Notes under the pieces: model-generated
Seen by the model: the letters and a program-made list of their open reading frames with translations, nothing else
Databases searched by the model: none
Told to the model about the DNA's origin: nothing
Assembly (NCBI RefSeq): GCF_000497445.1
Contig: NZ_CM002285.1
Span: 3,302,348-3,366,347, forward strand
Direction: 5' to 3'
Length of the DNA: 64,000 nt
Source of the DNA: Streptomyces roseochromogenus subsp. oscitans DS 12.976
Lineage (GTDB): Bacteria; Actinomycetota; Actinomycetes; Streptomycetales; Streptomycetaceae
In this document: one piece after another, positions 62,197 to 64,000 of the stretch
How the letters are laid out: every line of letters starts with the position of its first letter
How positions within the stretch are numbered: position 1 is the first letter of the stretch
Translations under genes and position numbers: made by a program

Positions 62197-62730
62197 ATGT
62201 CGCTCGACTCGCTGAAGTCCCGCGTCCCGGACTACGCCAAGGACCTCAAGCTCAACCTGGGCTCGGTCATAGGCAACTCCGAACTGCCCGCGCAACAGCT
62301 GTGGGGCACGGTGCTGGCGACCGCCATCGCCTCGCGCTCCCCGATCGTGCTGCGTGAGCTGGAGCCGGAGGCGAAGGCTCACCTCTCGCCCGAGGCATAC
62401 ACGGCCGCGAAGGCCGCCGCCGCGGTGATGGCGATGAACAACGTCTTCTACCGGACGCGTCATCTGCTGTCCGACCACGAGTACGGCACCCTGCGCGCGG
62501 GTCTGCGGATGAACGTCATCGGCAACCCGGGCGTCGAGAAGGCCGACTTCGAGCTGTGGTCGTTCGCGGTCTCCGCGATCAACGGCTGCGGCATGTGCCT
62601 GGACTCGCACGAGCAGGTGCTGCGCAAGGCCGGCGTGGAGCGCGACGTGATCCAGGAGGCGTTCAAGATCGCCTCCGTGGTTCAGGCCGTCGGCGTCACA
62701 CTGGACGCCGAGGCCGTGCTGGCCGAGTAA
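62197..62730 (+). CDS. ahpD: alkyl hydroperoxide reductase AhpD
   Basis: 177 residues. The CxxC thiol pair C131/C134 in [11 protein letters not shown] with His138 forms the AhpD active site that passes electrons to AhpC from a dihydrolipoyl carrier. It lies 3 bases after ahpC, so one operon. A 15-bp hairpin follows. Confidence 0.95.
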   Translation: MSLDSLKSRVPDYAKDLKLNLGSVIGNSELPAQQLWGTVLATAIASRSPIVLRELEPEAKAHLSPEAYTAAKAAAAVMAMNNVFYRTRHLLSDHEYGTLRAGLRMNVIGNPGVEKADFELWSFAVSAINGCGMCLDSHEQVLRKAGVERDVIQEAFKIASVVQAVGVTLDAEAVLAE

Positions 62731-62746
62731 CCCGCTCCGGCGCATC

Positions 62747-62779
62747 AAGGCCCCTGCCCATCCGATGGGCAGGGGCCTT
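62747..62779 (+). terminator. terminator of ahpCD
   Basis: AAGGCCCCTGCCCAT pairs perfectly with ATGGGCAGGGGCCTT (15 bp) around CCG, 16 bases after the ahpD stop, followed by TTC. Confidence 0.9.
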
Positions 62780-62887
62780 CGCATGTCCCTCGACCGCCCC
62801 TGGCCTCGGCGGTCCAGGTCATGGCGGCCGACGTGACACCGGCCTTCCGCACGGCCGGATTCAGCGGGCACCTCACCCTGTGACGGG

Positions 62888-64000
62888 CTAGCCGTCCGTC
62901 TCCGTGCCGGACGGCTCCGGTTCCCCGGTGGTCGTGGGCACCGCCGCGGACTCCGCCGCCGGTGTGGTCCGGTTCATGGCCAGTTCCTCGGAGTACACGC
63001 GCAGGTACCCGACCACCGTGTTCGTCACCGCCACCAGCGGTACGGCCACCACCGCGCCGCCGATGCCGGCCACCATGCCGCCGGCCGCGACCGTGAGGAC
63101 GACCGCGAGCGGGTGGACGCGGACGGCGCGGCCCAGGATGAACGGCTGCAGGACGTGGCCCTCGATCTGCTGGACCGCGAGGACGACCACCAGGGTCATG
63201 ACAGCGGTGAAGACGCCCTGGGTCACCAGCGCCACGATCACCGCGAGCGCGCCGGAGGCGACCGCGCCGACGAGCGGGATGAACGAGAACAGGAAGATGA
63301 ACACGGCCAGCGGGACGGCCATCGGCACGTCCAGGAAGTAGATGCCGATACCGATGAAGGTCGCGTCGATCAGGGCGACCAGGACCGTGCCGCGGACGTA
63401 GGCGGTCAGGGTGCGCCAGGCGCGCGGGCCGGCGCCGGCCACGCCCGGGCGGGCCGCGGCGGGCACCAGTTTCAGGAACCACTCCCAGATGCGCTTGCCG
63501 TCGTAGAGCAGGAACAGCGTCGAGAAGAACACCAGCAGGATGCCGGTGAGGGTCTCGACGATGACCTGAACTCCCTCCAGGCCCGCGGACGTTATCTGGT
63601 CGGCGTTGGCGCCGATCGCCTCGCGCAGGTTCTTGGCGATCTGGTTGATCTGTTTGTCGGTGACGTGGAAGGGGCTCTTCAGCAGCCAGTTGCGCAGGTC
63701 GTCGATGCCGGACTGGATCTGGTTGGAGAGCGTGTCGATGTTCTCCATGACCTGCCAGGTCACGAACCAGCCCATCAGCCCTATGACGACGAACCCGCTG
63801 ATCGCGGTGAGCGCGGTGGCCGGTCCGCGCGGCACTCCGCGACGGGTGAGCCGGGCGACCGTCGGCTGCAGCAGCGCGGTGACGAGCAGGGCGATGACGA
63901 AGGCGAACACCACCAGCTGGACCGCGCTGATGACCCGCATCAGGACCCAGACGGTGCCGGCGAGGACCAGCAGACGCCAGCCCGCCTCGGCGGCGACCCG
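62888..64000 (-). CDS. AI-2E family (PerM-like) transporter, 5' end beyond the window
   Basis: At least 370 residues: the frame stays open to the window edge (RVAAEAGWRLLVLAGTVWVLM upstream of the first internal ATG 63940), so the N-terminus is missing. About eight membrane helices including FLFSFIPLVGAVASGALAVIVALVTQG and VQQIEGHVLQPFILGRAVRVHPLAV, the two conserved AI-2E/PerM segments. Ends with a Pro/Thr/Glu-rich cytosolic tail. Family members export diverse small molecules or ions; substrate unknown. Confidence 0.9.
   Translation of the reverse strand, partial: RVAAEAGWRLLVLAGTVWVLMRVISAVQLVVFAFVIALLVTALLQPTVARLTRRGVPRGPATALTAISGFVVIGLMGWFVTWQVMENIDTLSNQIQSGIDDLRNWLLKSPFHVTDKQINQIAKNLREAIGANADQITSAGLEGVQVIVETLTGILLVFFSTLFLLYDGKRIWEWFLKLVPAAARPGVAGAGPRAWRTLTAYVRGTVLVALIDATFIGIGIYFLDVPMAVPLAVFIFLFSFIPLVGAVASGALAVIVALVTQGVFTAVMTLVVVLAVQQIEGHVLQPFILGRAVRVHPLAVVLTVAAGGMVAGIGGAVVAVPLVAVTNTVVGYLRVYSEELAMNRTTPAAESAAVPTTTGEPEPSGTETDG

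Overview
The window is about 70% G+C. Its genes show strong third-position G/C bias, frequent GTG starts and many GTGA stop/start overlaps. A WhiB-family protein, SpoIIE-type phosphatases, PadR/GntR/SARP regulators and Streptomyces-style REP repeats point to a Streptomyces chromosome. From memory, the order typA - sdh - ppgK - ispH - xseAB - glpX - wbl - DUF1707 - fumarase I - fumC - PBP - oxyR/ahpCD matches the central core region of Streptomyces chromosomes. No rRNA, tRNA, CRISPR array, integrase or transposase was seen.

Layout. 0.4-9 kb: typA, a large oligopeptide-binding lipoprotein, and a three-gene succinate dehydrogenase operon of the mycobacterial Sdh1 type. 9-17 kb: membrane/secreted proteins of unknown role, a PAS-PAS-GAF-SpoIIE phosphatase with an ATPase domain and a separate small HATPase, a Nudix hydrolase and a SPOR protein. 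17-20.5 kb: a GntR regulator, an internally deleted serpin coupled to a full-length serpin, and a MarR regulator. 20.5-29 kb is accessory. It holds an SMP-30-like protein; a compact gene set with a 25-residue peptide, an E1/ThiF adenylyltransferase, an M50-like membrane protease with a leader-binding-like domain and an M14 carboxypeptidase; a Uma2 protein; a Phd/RelE toxin-antitoxin pair flanked by imperfect direct repeats; an AAA ATPase; and a broken RmlD-like pseudogene.

29-41 kb is core again: ychF, ppgK, ispH, an amino-acid permease, xseAB, a RutE-like relic, DUF4245, glpX, a Wbl protein, DUF1707 and class I fumarase. 41.2-46.6 kb is a terminator-bounded insertion of immune-like genes. 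A three-gene operon ends in a TIR-like protein whose Asn-rich head repeats the tail of the upstream membrane protein. Facing it are two divergent genes carrying the same Thoeris ThsA-like macro domain, one with two membrane helices and the other fused to a SARP (winged helix plus BTAD) transcription activator. 46.7-64 kb returns to core: a secreted SGNH esterase with ricin-like lectin, fumC, DUF402, a second SpoIIE phosphatase with a small coupled gene, a class A PBP, SPFH plus ribbon-helix-helix genes, a PadR-ABC transporter operon, oxyR/ahpC/ahpD and a truncated AI-2E family transporter.

Two candidate new systems deserve attention. The first is the TIR/macro/SARP-macro cluster, which could couple a TIR-made nucleotide signal both to a membrane effector and to transcription. 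The second is the E1-M50-M14-short-peptide cluster, a plausible uncharacterised RiPP or protein-tag pathway. Functions are inferred from motifs read by eye; no database search was run.
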